DNA of 64,000 nt from Streptomyces sp. NBC_01276 (GCF_041435355.1 NZ_CP108442.1:2914001-2978000), one strand, 5' to 3'. Numbered from the stretch's first letter, positions 53,374 through 61,587 are shown. Notes: generated from the sequence alone by a model not told the origin. Made by a program: numbers and translations.

Positions 53374-54522
53374 CTAGGCCGATACAGTTCCGCTGGTCGA
53401 AGCGGTCTGACGGAACAGCCACTCGGACTTCAGCTCCGCATAGCCCGGCTTGATCACGTCGTTGATCATCGCCAGTCGTTCATCGAAAGGAATGAACGCG
53501 GACTTCATCGCATTGACGGTGAACCACTGCATGTCGTCGAGCGAGTAGCCGAAGGCGTCGACCAGGTGCTCGAACTCGCGGCTCATGCTGGTGCCGCTCA
53601 TCAGCCGGTTGTCGGTGTTGACCGTCAGGCGGAAGTGCAGCTTGCGCAGCAGACCGATCGGGTGCTCGGCGTACGAGGCGGCCGCGGCCGTCTGCAGGTT
53701 CGAGGTCGGGCACATCTCCAGGGGGATGCGCTTGTCCCGGACGTACGAGGCCAGGCGGCCCAGCTTCACCGAGCCGTCCTCGGCGACCTCGATGTCGTCG
53801 ATGATCTTCACGCCGTGGCCGAGCCGGTCGGCGCCGCACCACTGCAGGGCCTGCCAGATCGACGGCAGGCCGAAGGCCTCGCCCGCGTGGATCGTGAAGT
53901 GGTTGTTCTCGCGCTTGAGGTACTCGAACGCGTCGAGGTGACGGGTGGGGGGGAACCCTGCCTCGGCGCCGGCGATGTCGAAGCCGACCACGCCGTTGTC
54001 GCGGTAGCGGTTGGCCAGTTCGGCGATCTCCAGCGCGCGGGCCGCGTGCCGCATGGCCGTCAGCAGCGCTCCGACGCGGATGCGGTGGCCGTTGGCCTTG
54101 GCGCGGCGCTCGCCCTCGCGGAAGCCGTCGTTGACCGCCTCGACGACCTCTTCGAGGGTCAGGCCGGCTTCCAGGTGCTGCTCCGGGGCGTAGCGGATCT
54201 CGGCGTACACGACGCCGTCCTCGGCCAGGTCCTCGGCGCACTCCGCGGCGACCCGGAAGAGGGCCTCCTTGGTCTGCATGACCGCGCAGGTGTGCGCGAA
54301 GGTCTCCAGGTAGCGCGGGAGGGAGCCGGAGTCGGCTGCTTCGCGGAACCAGATGCCCAGCTTGTCGGCATCGGTCTCGGGAAGGTTCTCGTAGCCGACC
54401 TCGCGGGCCAGCTCGATGATGGTCCCGGGGCGCAGCCCACCGTCGAGGTGGTCGTGCAGGAGCACCTTCGGGGAGCGGCGGATCTGATCCGGGGTGGGCA
54501 GGTTGGGGGTCTCGCTCGTCAT
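53374..54522 (-). CDS. add: Adenosine deaminase
   Basis: A 382-residue zinc enzyme that converts (deoxy)adenosine to (deoxy)inosine. The metal His pair is in [14 protein letters not shown]. Further ligands and catalytic residues are in [20 protein letters not shown] and [22 protein letters not shown] is the usual block. The product feeds purine nucleoside phosphorylase (37201). The CTACGCGCGTAG operator lies 17 bp before the ATG. In the S. coelicolor order as I recall it, thymidine phosphorylase would lie close by, but it is not in this window. Confidence 0.95.
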   Translation of the reverse strand: MTSETPNLPTPDQIRRSPKVLLHDHLDGGLRPGTIIELAREVGYENLPETDADKLGIWFREAADSGSLPRYLETFAHTCAVMQTKEALFRVAAECAEDLAEDGVVYAEIRYAPEQHLEAGLTLEEVVEAVNDGFREGERRAKANGHRIRVGALLTAMRHAARALEIAELANRYRDNGVVGFDIAGAEAGFPPTRHLDAFEYLKRENNHFTIHAGEAFGLPSIWQALQWCGADRLGHGVKIIDDIEVAEDGSVKLGRLASYVRDKRIPLEMCPTSNLQTAAAASYAEHPIGLLRKLHFRLTVNTDNRLMSGTSMSREFEHLVDAFGYSLDDMQWFTVNAMKSAFIPFDERLAMINDVIKPGYAELKSEWLFRQTASTSGTVSA

Positions 54523-54538
54523 CTGCGCACTCTAGCTC

Positions 54539-54550
54539 CTACGCGCGTAG
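54539..54550. promoter_or_regulatory. Nucleoside-regulon operator CTACGCGCGTAG (site 3)
   Basis: Third identical 12-bp palindrome, 16 bp before the adenosine deaminase start codon. Confidence 0.7.
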
Positions 54551-54635
54551 AGCACCGGTTGGCGCAGGGGGTCGATATGTAACAGAGACCGTACGGACGG
54601 GTGGCGTACACCTGTCAGTCTGAGACTGTTCCGCC

Positions 54636-55355
54636 ATGGCACAGCATGCGCCGCCGGCGCGCGGGGCCCGTCTGGGGCGGGCGGCCGGCGCGAACGGCTC
54701 GGGTTCGACGGTCAGTGGTGTGGTCCTCCTGCTTCCCGGAGCGTCCAGACTCTCCCCCGGTCCGGTGCGTCCGCTCGCGCGGGCACTGGCCCGGACGGGC
54801 GGACGGGACGGGCTGGTCGCGCACACCGTGGCGCACGGCGCGGGCTCCCGGGAGAAGGCCGCGCGGTGGGCGGTGGAGGAGGCGGTACGGCTCTACGGGG
54901 ACGTGCCCGTGTGCCTGGCCGGCTACTCCGCGGGCGGCGGGGCGGCACTGCGGGAGGCGGGGCACGATGCCGTCAACTCGGTGCTGGCGCTCGCCCCTTG
55001 GCTGCCGGAGGCCGCGCGCGAGGCCTCCCCTGAACCGGTGAAACAGCTCGCGGGCCGTCATGTGCTGATCGTGCACGGCACGAACGACGCGCGCAGCGAC
55101 CCGGAGTCCTCCTTCCGGCTGGCGGCGCGGGCCAAGAAGGCGAATCGTTCTACCTGCCGGTTCGAGGTGCACTCCGACGGGCACGGGCTGCGCGACCACC
55201 AGGCGGAAGTGGTGGCGCTCTGCGTGGACTTCGTCCTCGGGTCGATGTTCTCCGGGCGGTACTCGCGGCCGGTGACCGACGCCCTGGCGGCGCCGCCGCC
55301 GCTGGGGCTGCGGATGCCGCTGGCCTCGGGGTTCGGGCGGTCCCTGCGCGGCTGA
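54636..55355 (+). CDS. Alpha/beta-hydrolase fold protein
   Basis: A 239-residue protein. After a 25-residue leader comes VVLLLPGASRLSPG (oxyanion strand). The nucleophile elbow is LAGYSAGGGAALREAG with Ser in G-Y-S-A-G. The Asp region is VLIVHGTNDARSDPESS and the His region VHSDGHGLRDHQ. The triad is therefore complete. The substrate is unknown; the closest general class is dienelactone hydrolase-like or BAAT-type hydrolases. It ends in a Pro/Leu-rich tail. Divergent from add. Confidence 0.85.
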   Translation: MAQHAPPARGARLGRAAGANGSGSTVSGVVLLLPGASRLSPGPVRPLARALARTGGRDGLVAHTVAHGAGSREKAARWAVEEAVRLYGDVPVCLAGYSAGGGAALREAGHDAVNSVLALAPWLPEAAREASPEPVKQLAGRHVLIVHGTNDARSDPESSFRLAARAKKANRSTCRFEVHSDGHGLRDHQAEVVALCVDFVLGSMFSGRYSRPVTDALAAPPPLGLRMPLASGFGRSLRG

Positions 55356-55441
55356 GGATCCGCTGTCGGACGGGCGGCGCGAGCGTAGAGTGAGGACTGG
55401 ACTCGGGGTGGCTCGGGGTGCCTTGCGGGAGGCGATCACCC

Positions 55442-55810
55442 ATGGCCGGACTGGTGCGCAGAAGCTTCGACAGCGCCGACGAGACGCGGCCGTTCGAGGG
55501 CGGAAAGGGCAGGCTGGACCTCCTCCAGACCGCCGACGGGCCCGTCGGGCGGGCCGTGTTCGAACCGGGCTGGAAGTGGTCCGAGCACGTCAAGCCGCTG
55601 GCGGGCACCGACAGCTGCGAGTCCGCGCACACCGGGTACGTGGTGAGCGGGCGCATCCAGGTCGTCATGGACGACGGGGAGAGCGGCGAGTACGGCACCG
55701 GTGACTTCCTGCAGATCGCGCCCGGACACGACGCCTGGGTACTGGGGGACGACCCCTGTGTCGTCCTGGACTGGACCGGCTACGGGAGCTACGCGAAGCC
55801 CGCGTCCTGA
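55442..55810 (+). CDS. Cupin-domain protein
   Basis: A 122-residue single-domain cupin. Motif 1 is partial (WSEHVKPLAGTDSCESAHTGYVVSGRIQVVMDDG) and motif 2 reads YGTGDFLQIAPGHDAWVLGDDPCVVLDW. His residues at EHV, AHT and GHD could bind a metal. No substrate is predictable. A short ATG start at 55442 after GAGGCGATCACC is used. It is 86 bp downstream of the hydrolase gene and in the same direction. Confidence 0.85.
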   Translation: MAGLVRRSFDSADETRPFEGGKGRLDLLQTADGPVGRAVFEPGWKWSEHVKPLAGTDSCESAHTGYVVSGRIQVVMDDGESGEYGTGDFLQIAPGHDAWVLGDDPCVVLDWTGYGSYAKPAS

Positions 55811-55862
55811 TCCCACACCCGCCGAACCACCCGTCGAAACCGCCCGTCGAACCGCCCGTCGG

Positions 55863-57353
55863 TCACCCGTCGAGGAAGACCGGGTTGGTGAGCGCCGCCG
55901 GGGCGCCCGGCAGCGGCGGGGCGCCCGCCGGATGGCGGACCTCCGCCCGTACGTAGGCCGAGCGCGCCGGCGTGGTGTGCCACTCCACCGGGGCGGGCAC
56001 CGCGTCGGCCGCGGCGGCCGGCACGGTGAGGACCACGCCCTGGTCGGTCACCAGCCGCAGCTCGCAGCCCTCGGTGGCGGAGCCGGTCACCGAGAGCCGT
56101 ACGAGCACGTCCGTGTCCGGGTCGGGGGTGGACAGGCGCCCGCCGATGCCGGCGTGCGCGCCGCGGCCGGTCACGGCGTCGAAGGAGACGGTGACGCGGT
56201 CGGACTCCGCGGCGTAGGAGCGGCCGGAGCGCAGGCCCGCGAGGACCGCCTCGCGGGTGAGGTCGTCGGCCAGGACCACGGTCTGCGGGGTGCCGACCCG
56301 GTCCGGGTCGCGGTGGTGGTCGCTGCCCGCGACGGCCGGGAGCCGGCGGTCGCCGCGGGCGCCGCGCAGGGTGGCGTCCCAGGAGGCCAGCGCGACCTCG
56401 TCGTCCGGGGTCCAGGGACCGTTCCAGACCTCGACCGCGTCGGCCTCGCCGAAGCCGAACTTCCAGGCGCAGCCGATGCAGGTGGCGTGCGGGTGCGCGG
56501 GCACGACGAGGCCGCCCGCGCCCCGGATCGTACGGGCGAACCGGCCGAAGCGGTCGTCGCGGGCCCGGTAGCGCCAGTCGACGAAGGTGCCGGGGTCGGT
56601 GCCGACGGCCAGGACGTGGCCGGTGCGGGTGGTGACCTCCTCACCCGTGAGGACGAGGAGCTCCGGGGGGACGACATCGGCCCAGGCGGCGTGCGCGGAG
56701 TGGGTGTTGTGGTCGGAGGAGTTGATGAAGTCCAGGCCGGCGGCGCGGGCGAGGGCGGCTGTCTCGGCCGGGGTGCGGCGCCCGTCGGAGTGCACGGAGT
56801 GGACGTGGAGGTCGCCGCGGTACCAGGCGCGGCCGCGGCCCCGGGCACGCTGCGACGGGTAGCGGAGCGGGGCCCCGGGGGCGGCGGGTCCGTAGGAGAA
56901 CGTCGCGGTGATCTCGTACGGGAGTCCTCGCGGGGCCACCGTGTACGGGCCGAGGAGCAGGTGCCAGCGGCCCGGGTCGATGGGGCCGGGCAGGTAGCCG
57001 GGGGTGGCCGCGTCGGTGCGCAGGAAGAACTCCGCGCGGGCGCCGCCGGACCAGCCGCGGAATCCGTGGCCGCCGAGGGCGGTGCCGCGCGGGTCGAAGA
57101 TGCCGATGTCCAGGGCGTTGCCGGGGGTGCCGGGCGGCACCGGGGGCTTCTCGTAGGTGTAGGAGACGTGCAACTCGCGTACGCCGGCGGGGACGTCCAG
57201 GGGGACTTCGACGAAGTCCGGGGCGCCCGCGGGGATGGTGCCGCGCAGGGTCCTGGTCGTGGGGGCTCCCCCGGTGCCGGTGCCCGTGCCGGTGACGGCG
57301 GAGGGGACGTGCGGGGCGGCCGCGGCGGCCGCCAGCAGATCGCGTCGGGTCAT
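55863..57353 (-). CDS. Tat-exported PHP-domain metallophosphoesterase
   Basis: A 496-residue secreted protein. The N-terminus MTRRDLLAAAAAAPHVPSA is a twin-arginine signal. A beta-rich domain (about residues 40-200) precedes the PHP domain (about residues 205-410). Its metal motifs are YRGDLHVHSVHSDGRRTP, NSSDHNTHS, VLTGEEVTT, VVPAHPHA and AVAGSDHHRD. A C-terminal beta domain follows. PHP enzymes hydrolyse phosphoesters with a trinuclear metal centre; those with this layout (CehA/McbA family) include carbamate or phosphoester hydrolases. Start ATG 57353 has the better ribosome spacing (GGGGAC 8 bases upstream); ATG 57359 is possible. Confidence 0.88.
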   Translation of the reverse strand: MTRRDLLAAAAAAPHVPSAVTGTGTGTGGAPTTRTLRGTIPAGAPDFVEVPLDVPAGVRELHVSYTYEKPPVPPGTPGNALDIGIFDPRGTALGGHGFRGWSGGARAEFFLRTDAATPGYLPGPIDPGRWHLLLGPYTVAPRGLPYEITATFSYGPAAPGAPLRYPSQRARGRGRAWYRGDLHVHSVHSDGRRTPAETAALARAAGLDFINSSDHNTHSAHAAWADVVPPELLVLTGEEVTTRTGHVLAVGTDPGTFVDWRYRARDDRFGRFARTIRGAGGLVVPAHPHATCIGCAWKFGFGEADAVEVWNGPWTPDDEVALASWDATLRGARGDRRLPAVAGSDHHRDPDRVGTPQTVVLADDLTREAVLAGLRSGRSYAAESDRVTVSFDAVTGRGAHAGIGGRLSTPDPDTDVLVRLSVTGSATEGCELRLVTDQGVVLTVPAAAADAVPAPVEWHTTPARSAYVRAEVRHPAGAPPLPGAPAALTNPVFLDG

Positions 57354-57414
57354 CGCCATGTCCCCAGGGTGGCCGGGGGAGGTGAATCCCGCGTGGATTC
57401 GGTGTGTGGGCGGT

Positions 57415-58674
57415 CTAGCCGGTGCGCGGGGCGGGGGCGGGGGCGCGGAGGAGGGTGGTGGCCCGGTCCAGGCTGCGGGTGAGGGCGGGGCGGGTGGGGC
57501 CGGTGGCGAGGACGTACGCGTGGTGGAGGGCGCCGGTGGGGGCCCGGCGGACGGTGGCGTCCGCCGGGACCTGGAGCCGGACGCGCACCACTCCGGGGAG
57601 GGCACGGGCGGCGGTGAGGGCGTCGGCGGCCCCGGCGGGGCCGCTGCCGGGCGGGAAGTCGACGTAGCGCAGGCCCGCGTGGGCGGTGGCGGGCGGTTTG
57701 CGGACGGGCGCGGGCAGGCCGAGGCCGGCGGTGAGGGCGTGGGCGAGTACGTCGGTGCCGTGCGCGAGGCGCAGCAGCCGGGTGACCTCCTCGGCGCCGG
57801 GGTGGGGGTGCGTCTCGATCAGGCGGGGGCCGCGGGCGGTGAGGACGACCTCGGTGTGGGAGGGGCCGTCGCGGTGGCCGGCGAGGTCGAGCACGCCGCG
57901 CACGAGGGCCCGTACGGCTTCGGCGGTGGCGGGGTCGAGGGCGACGGGCGCGTCGTGCCCGGCGGCGGTGGGGGCGTGGGCGGGCGGGCCCGGTTCGGGG
58001 GTGGGGGCGGGCAGGCTCCTGGTCCAGCCGAGGACGCGGTGGCGGCCCTGCCGGGAGAGGGTCTGGACGGCGAGTTCGGGGCCTTCCAGGAACTCCTCCA
58101 CCAGCAGGTCGGTGACCTCGGGATAGTGCGGGGCGGCGGCCCGCGCCCCGGCCTCGTCGTGGACGACGAGCACGCCTTCGCCATGGGCGCCCGCGCGGGG
58201 CTTGATCACGCAGGGGTAGCCGATCAGGGCGGTGAGGAAGGGGATGAGGGCGGCCCGGCCGCAGCGGGCGAAGGAGACGGGCCGGGCGGGGTGGAGGGTG
58301 TTGGCGCGGGCGCGCAGGGCGGCCTTGTCCATGAGGGCGGTGACGGCGGAGGCCGGGGTGCCGGGCAGGCCGAGGGCCTCGTTGGCGCGGGCGGCGGCCA
58401 GGGCCGTGGCGGGGCCGAAGCCGAAGACGCGGGCCCTGCCGTGGCCGACCTCCGCCAGCCGGGCGACGGCCCCGACCAGGCGGGGGTGGTCGCGCCAGTC
58501 CGTCCGTACCCGCCGCTCCGCCCCCTCACGGTCGGATGGCACCGATGGATCCGGCGCGACCACCACGGTGCGCGCGCCCGCACGGCGGGCGGCGGCCACC
58601 TCGGCGGGACACGGGCCGAGCAGGACCGCCACGGGTCGGTGCCGTGGTCCGGTGGTCGTCCCCTGCTGCCGCAT
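57415..58674 (-). CDS. ATP-grasp carboxylate-amine/thiol ligase-like protein
   Basis: A 419-residue protein. The N-terminal Rossmann-like part (VAVLLGPCPAEVAAARRAG) is followed by an ATP-grasp domain: LMDKAALRARANTL, YPCVIKPRAGAHGEGVLVVHD, LLVEEFLEGPELAVQTLSRQG and RLIETHPHPGAEEVTRLL, with the metal-binding E-x-H variant of the usual E-x-N. A C-terminal domain (YVDFPPGSG ...) is of the type found in amino acid and dipeptide ligases. The substrate is unknown. It is divergent from a LuxR-type regulator, with two GGCATATGCC palindromes between them. Confidence 0.88.
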   Translation of the reverse strand: MRQQGTTTGPRHRPVAVLLGPCPAEVAAARRAGARTVVVAPDPSVPSDREGAERRVRTDWRDHPRLVGAVARLAEVGHGRARVFGFGPATALAAARANEALGLPGTPASAVTALMDKAALRARANTLHPARPVSFARCGRAALIPFLTALIGYPCVIKPRAGAHGEGVLVVHDEAGARAAAPHYPEVTDLLVEEFLEGPELAVQTLSRQGRHRVLGWTRSLPAPTPEPGPPAHAPTAAGHDAPVALDPATAEAVRALVRGVLDLAGHRDGPSHTEVVLTARGPRLIETHPHPGAEEVTRLLRLAHGTDVLAHALTAGLGLPAPVRKPPATAHAGLRYVDFPPGSGPAGAADALTAARALPGVVRVRLQVPADATVRRAPTGALHHAYVLATGPTRPALTRSLDRATTLLRAPAPAPRTG

Positions 58675-58715
58675 ACCGCGCCCCCCGTCACGCCGTGCCC
58701 CCACTGTGCCGGTCC

Positions 58716-58725
58716 GGCATATGCC
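58716..58725. promoter_or_regulatory. Palindrome GGCATATGCC, copy 1
   Basis: Perfect 10-bp palindrome 41 bp upstream of the ATP-grasp gene start in the divergent promoter region. Confidence 0.5.
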
Positions 58726-58805
58726 TGAGTCGCCCTTTCAGGCGTCGAGTTGCCGCCTTGCGGGAACACGAGGGGTTTACAAACGGACACACACAGGGAC
58801 GAATA

Positions 58806-58815
58806 GGCATATGCC
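58806..58815. promoter_or_regulatory. Palindrome GGCATATGCC, copy 2, over the LuxR-type gene start codon
   Basis: Identical to copy 1 and exactly 90 bp from it. The ATG of the regulator gene (58811) lies inside it, so protein bound here would block initiation. Confidence 0.5.
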
Positions 58816-59872
58816 AGTGGATGCCGAGGAAGTCGACCGGGCGGGGGGCGGGGGCGATCTGAGCCCCGCCGCGCGACGCCTCTACGCCTACGCGGTGGAA
58901 CGGCCGGCCTTCACCGCCGCCGAGGCCACCTCGGCCCTCGGCGTCCGCGCGGGTGCCGCGATCACCGAGCTGGCCGCCGGGCACCTGCTCCAGCGGGCCC
59001 CGGGGACGGGCCCGGAGCGGTGGACCGCGGTGGCGCCCCGGGCCGCGGCGGCCCGCGCGCTGGCCCCGCTCGCGCTGCTCGTACGGGAGACCCACGACGA
59101 GATGGACCGGCTGCGCGGACGGCTGGAGGCGCTGGTGCCCGCGTACGAGGCGGGGGCCGCGCACCGCGACCTGAGCGGGGCGGGCCGGCTGGAGCTGGTG
59201 ACGGACCTGGGGGCGGTGCGCGGGCTGATCACGGAGCTGGCGGCGGGGTGCGAGCGGGAACTGCTGACCTCCCAGCCGGGCGGCGGGCGTCCGCAGGAAA
59301 CCCTGGAGGAGGCGGTCGGGCGGGACGAGTCGCTGCTGGCCCGCGGGGTCCGGATGCGGACGATCTACCAGCACACGGCGCGCTACTCACGGCCGACGGC
59401 GGCGTACGTCGAGCGGGTGACGGCGCTGGGCGCGCAGGTGCGGACGCTGGGCGACGGGCTGATGCGGATGCTGATCTTCGACGCGCGGACGGGGCTGATG
59501 GCGGTGCCGGACCGGACGGGGGCGGCGCTGGTGGTCCGCGAGCCGAGCGTCGTCCACTTCATGACGGCCGCCTTCGAGCGGTCCTGGCTGGGGGCGCAGC
59601 CGTTCGCCACGACGGTGAGTCCGGATGCGGCCCGGTCGATCTCGGACGAGCTGCGGCAGACGATCGTGCGGCTGCTGTCGGAGGGGCTGGAGGACAAGGT
59701 GATCGCGCGCCGGCTGGGGATGTCGGAGCGGACGTGCCAGCGGCACATCGCGGAGATCATGCGAACGGTCGGCGCCAAGTCCCGCTTCCAGGCCGGGTAC
59801 CTGCTCTCCGCCGTGACCGCGTGCCGGGACGCGGAGGAGGGCCCCACAAGCAGCAACGGGCGAGTCCGGTGA
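58811..59872 (+). CDS. LuxR-type HTH regulator with TrmB-like N-terminus
   Basis: A 353-residue regulator. The N-terminal part (about residues 15-100: LSPAARRLYAYAVERPAFTAAEATSALGVRAGAAITELAAG) is a winged-helix of the TrmB type. A central sensor (about residues 130-275, with RGVRMRTIYQHTARYSRPTAAYVERV) precedes the LuxR HTH (ISDELRQTIVRLLSEGLEDKVIARRLGMSERTCQRHIAEIMRTVGAKSRFQAGYLL, at the C-terminus). This layout is common in Streptomyces next to natural-product or peptide-modification genes. It probably regulates itself and the divergent ATP-grasp gene. Confidence 0.9.
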   Translation: MPVDAEEVDRAGGGGDLSPAARRLYAYAVERPAFTAAEATSALGVRAGAAITELAAGHLLQRAPGTGPERWTAVAPRAAAARALAPLALLVRETHDEMDRLRGRLEALVPAYEAGAAHRDLSGAGRLELVTDLGAVRGLITELAAGCERELLTSQPGGGRPQETLEEAVGRDESLLARGVRMRTIYQHTARYSRPTAAYVERVTALGAQVRTLGDGLMRMLIFDARTGLMAVPDRTGAALVVREPSVVHFMTAAFERSWLGAQPFATTVSPDAARSISDELRQTIVRLLSEGLEDKVIARRLGMSERTCQRHIAEIMRTVGAKSRFQAGYLLSAVTACRDAEEGPTSSNGRVR

Positions 59873-59883
59873 GGTGACGCCTC

Positions 59884-59910
59884 GGCCCGCCGGGTACCAC
59901 CCGGCGGGCC
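59884..59910. terminator. Convergent terminator
   Basis: Perfect 12-bp stem GGCCCGCCGGGT / ACCCGGCGGGCC with a 3-base loop between stops at 59872 and 59922. Confidence 0.85.
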
Positions 59911-59921
59911 GGGGCCGACCG

Positions 59922-60641
59922 TCAGACAAGCGAGGGCAGGATGCCGCGCGGCCACCGGCCCAGCCAGAACGCTGCCGTCGAGGGCTGCTCCTGGTGTTCG
60001 GTCGATCCGTCGTGCAGCAGGTACTCGGTCGGAGCCAGGTAGCCCTCACCGCGGTCGAGACGTATGCGGGTGAGGGGGATGCTCTGTCCGCCGGCGACAT
60101 AGGCGCGATAGTCCTCGGTGTGGGGATACCACTCGTGGTGGTCTTCGGGGTGGACGGCCCGACATACCGCCTGGGCGTCGAGGGCGCCGAGAATGACGTA
60201 CCGACTTCCGGGGCCGAGGTTCAGGCAGAGCCTTCGGCGGGCGGTGTGCTTCTCCGCGTACGGGAGCTTGTCCCAGTTGTCCAGGTGAAGGCCGACCAGA
60301 CGACCGTCCCGGTAGTTGTCCGTGGTCGTCGCCATGCCCGCTCTGGCGAGGGCCTGTCCGAGGTACACGGCCTCCGGGTCGCCCATCGGCCGGATGAGGT
60401 CTTCGAGCGGGAGACCGTCCCGGAACGGCGGCCGGACGATCTCCACCAGCGTGCTGTCCAGGGGCCTTCGCGGCGCGCTGACGGCCCTGAGGTCCGCGTC
60501 GGCCATGGGACGCCACTGGCCGGAGGGGACGACCGAACCCGGCTCGTACTCGACGTCATCGGGTGAGGCCGCCCGGGCGGTGGCGACCTCACAGCGTGCG
60601 CGGAGCGCAGCCGGATCGCCGAATGCGATGTGAAGGGGCAC
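59922..60641 (-). CDS. Possible Fe(II)/2-oxoglutarate-type or cupin-fold protein of the RiPP locus
   Basis: A 239-residue soluble protein with no family I can name. The region from about 115 to 235 reads like a double-stranded beta-helix. An H-x-D pair (His119, Asp121 in GLHLDNWD) is followed 89 residues later by His210 (EYLLHDGST) and by an Arg near residue 229, the order of residues that bind iron and co-substrate in oxygenases. This would allow hydroxylation of the modified peptide, but it is a motif reading only. It is the last gene of the minus-strand unit, 12 bp after the pentapeptide-repeat gene. GTG start. Confidence 0.7.
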   Translation of the reverse strand: MPLHIAFGDPAALRARCEVATARAASPDDVEYEPGSVVPSGQWRPMADADLRAVSAPRRPLDSTLVEIVRPPFRDGLPLEDLIRPMGDPEAVYLGQALARAGMATTTDNYRDGRLVGLHLDNWDKLPYAEKHTARRRLCLNLGPGSRYVILGALDAQAVCRAVHPEDHHEWYPHTEDYRAYVAGGQSIPLTRIRLDRGEGYLAPTEYLLHDGSTEHQEQPSTAAFWLGRWPRGILPSLV

Positions 60642-60653
60642 GGGGTCTCCGGT

Positions 60654-61328
60654 TCAGTCGTCGCCGATGGAAATGTCGAGGTCGCTCACCAGGGCCGCGG
60701 CCAGTTCGGCTTCCTGCCCGGGGGTGATGCGGATCTTGGACAGATGCGCGACGCCACGGACGGCGGACAGGTCATTGCCCCGCAAATCCGTGTTTCGGTA
60801 GCGGCCGGTGCCGAACTCCGTGAGCCTCAGCGTGCAGTCGGTGAACACCGCGCCGGAGAGGTCGCACTCGGTGAACGCGGCCTCTGTGAAGGCGCAGCCG
60901 GCAAAGGCGAGGGGACCGGTGGAGCGGACCCTCTCGAAGGTGGCGTAATCAAATCTGCAGCCCTCAAAAAGGACGTCATCGAGTACCAGACCGTCCAGCG
61001 CGGCGCCCATCAGCTTGCAGTCACGGACATGTACGCGGGTCAGCTTGCTGTCGCTCCAGCGGGTGGAGCCGAGATCACTGCCGACGATCTCGACGGCGTG
61101 GAGGCTCAGGGCGTCGAGCTCGACTCGCCTGGAGCGCAGCCCGGCGATGCGGCCGGTGACGAGCTGGGCATCGGTCAGTTCGAGCGAGCGCAGGTCGGCC
61201 TCTTCATACGCGAAGTCCTGGACGGTGCCGCACGCGCTGTCGAGCGACTCGACGTTGTTGAGGCAGAGACCGGGGCCGCCGAGGTCGGGTGTGGTGACGG
61301 TGATGTGGCCGAAGGTGCGGGTGGCCAT
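60654..61328 (-). CDS. Pentapeptide-repeat protein of the RiPP locus
   Basis: A 224-residue protein made almost wholly of degenerate pentapeptide repeats, with aromatic or Leu at the centre of each turn (DLRSLELTDAQL, SKLTRVHVRDCKLMGAALDGLVLDDVLFEGCRFDYATFERV, AFTECDLSGAVFTDCTLRLTEF), giving a right-handed beta-helix. Such helices often mimic DNA or act as scaffolds and can protect gyrase from inhibitors; here it could be immunity or a peptide-binding scaffold. The ATG follows AAGGAGCACCAC. It lies 67 bp after the precursor gene with a weak hairpin between. Confidence 0.85.
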   Translation of the reverse strand: MATRTFGHITVTTPDLGGPGLCLNNVESLDSACGTVQDFAYEEADLRSLELTDAQLVTGRIAGLRSRRVELDALSLHAVEIVGSDLGSTRWSDSKLTRVHVRDCKLMGAALDGLVLDDVLFEGCRFDYATFERVRSTGPLAFAGCAFTEAAFTECDLSGAVFTDCTLRLTEFGTGRYRNTDLRGNDLSAVRGVAHLSKIRITPGQEAELAAALVSDLDISIGDD

Positions 61329-61353
61329 GTGGTGCTCCTTCGCGGAGGTGACA

Positions 61354-61383
61354 GGGCGGCCCCTCGTTCGCGTGGAACCGCCC
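61354..61383 (-). terminator. Weak stem between precursor and pentapeptide-repeat genes
   Basis: GGGCGG / CCGCCC stem with a large loop just after the precursor stop. Partial terminators at this place commonly raise precursor expression over downstream genes; strength here is low and uncertain. Confidence 0.35.
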
Positions 61384-61395
61384 CGGTGTCGGGTG

Positions 61396-61587
61396 CTACT
61401 TCTCTGCCTTGCTCCAGTCGTCCCACGTGGGCCGGTTGTCGAACGGGGACGAGCTGGGGTTGTCCCAGGTGGGCCGGTTGTCGAACGTAGCCAGCGCCTG
61501 GGTGCCGACAGCCGGCAGCAGGGACTGGAATCCGGCGGCCGAGTCCAGTACGAGGGTGGTGGCGTCAGCGGGCGTGTGCACGGACAT
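61396..61587 (-). CDS. Putative RiPP precursor with two FDNRPTWD core repeats
   Basis: A 63-residue peptide. Residues 1-33 form a leader (MSVHTPADATTLVLDSAAGF then QSLLPAVGTQALAT). Residues 35-42 (FDNRPTWD) and 49-56 (FDNRPTWD) are an exact repeat, each followed by a second acidic/amide residue (Asn43, Asp57), then W-S-K-A-E-K. The aromatic-x-Asn/Asp tripeptides FDN, WDN, FDN and WDD are the kind of motif on which radical SAM/SPASM enzymes form three-residue cyclophanes. The start lies inside the 3' end of the radical SAM gene (23-bp overlap). The ATG follows AAGGAGTCACCCGAC. Confidence 0.75.
   Translation of the reverse strand: MSVHTPADATTLVLDSAAGFQSLLPAVGTQALATFDNRPTWDNPSSSPFDNRPTWDDWSKAEK
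61420..61486 (-). repeat. 25-bp direct repeat encoding the precursor cores
   Basis: Two 25-bp copies (61420-61444 and 61462-61486) with one mismatch and a 42-bp period, each encoding FDNRPTWD plus the next base. Recent duplication within the precursor gene. Confidence 0.8.
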
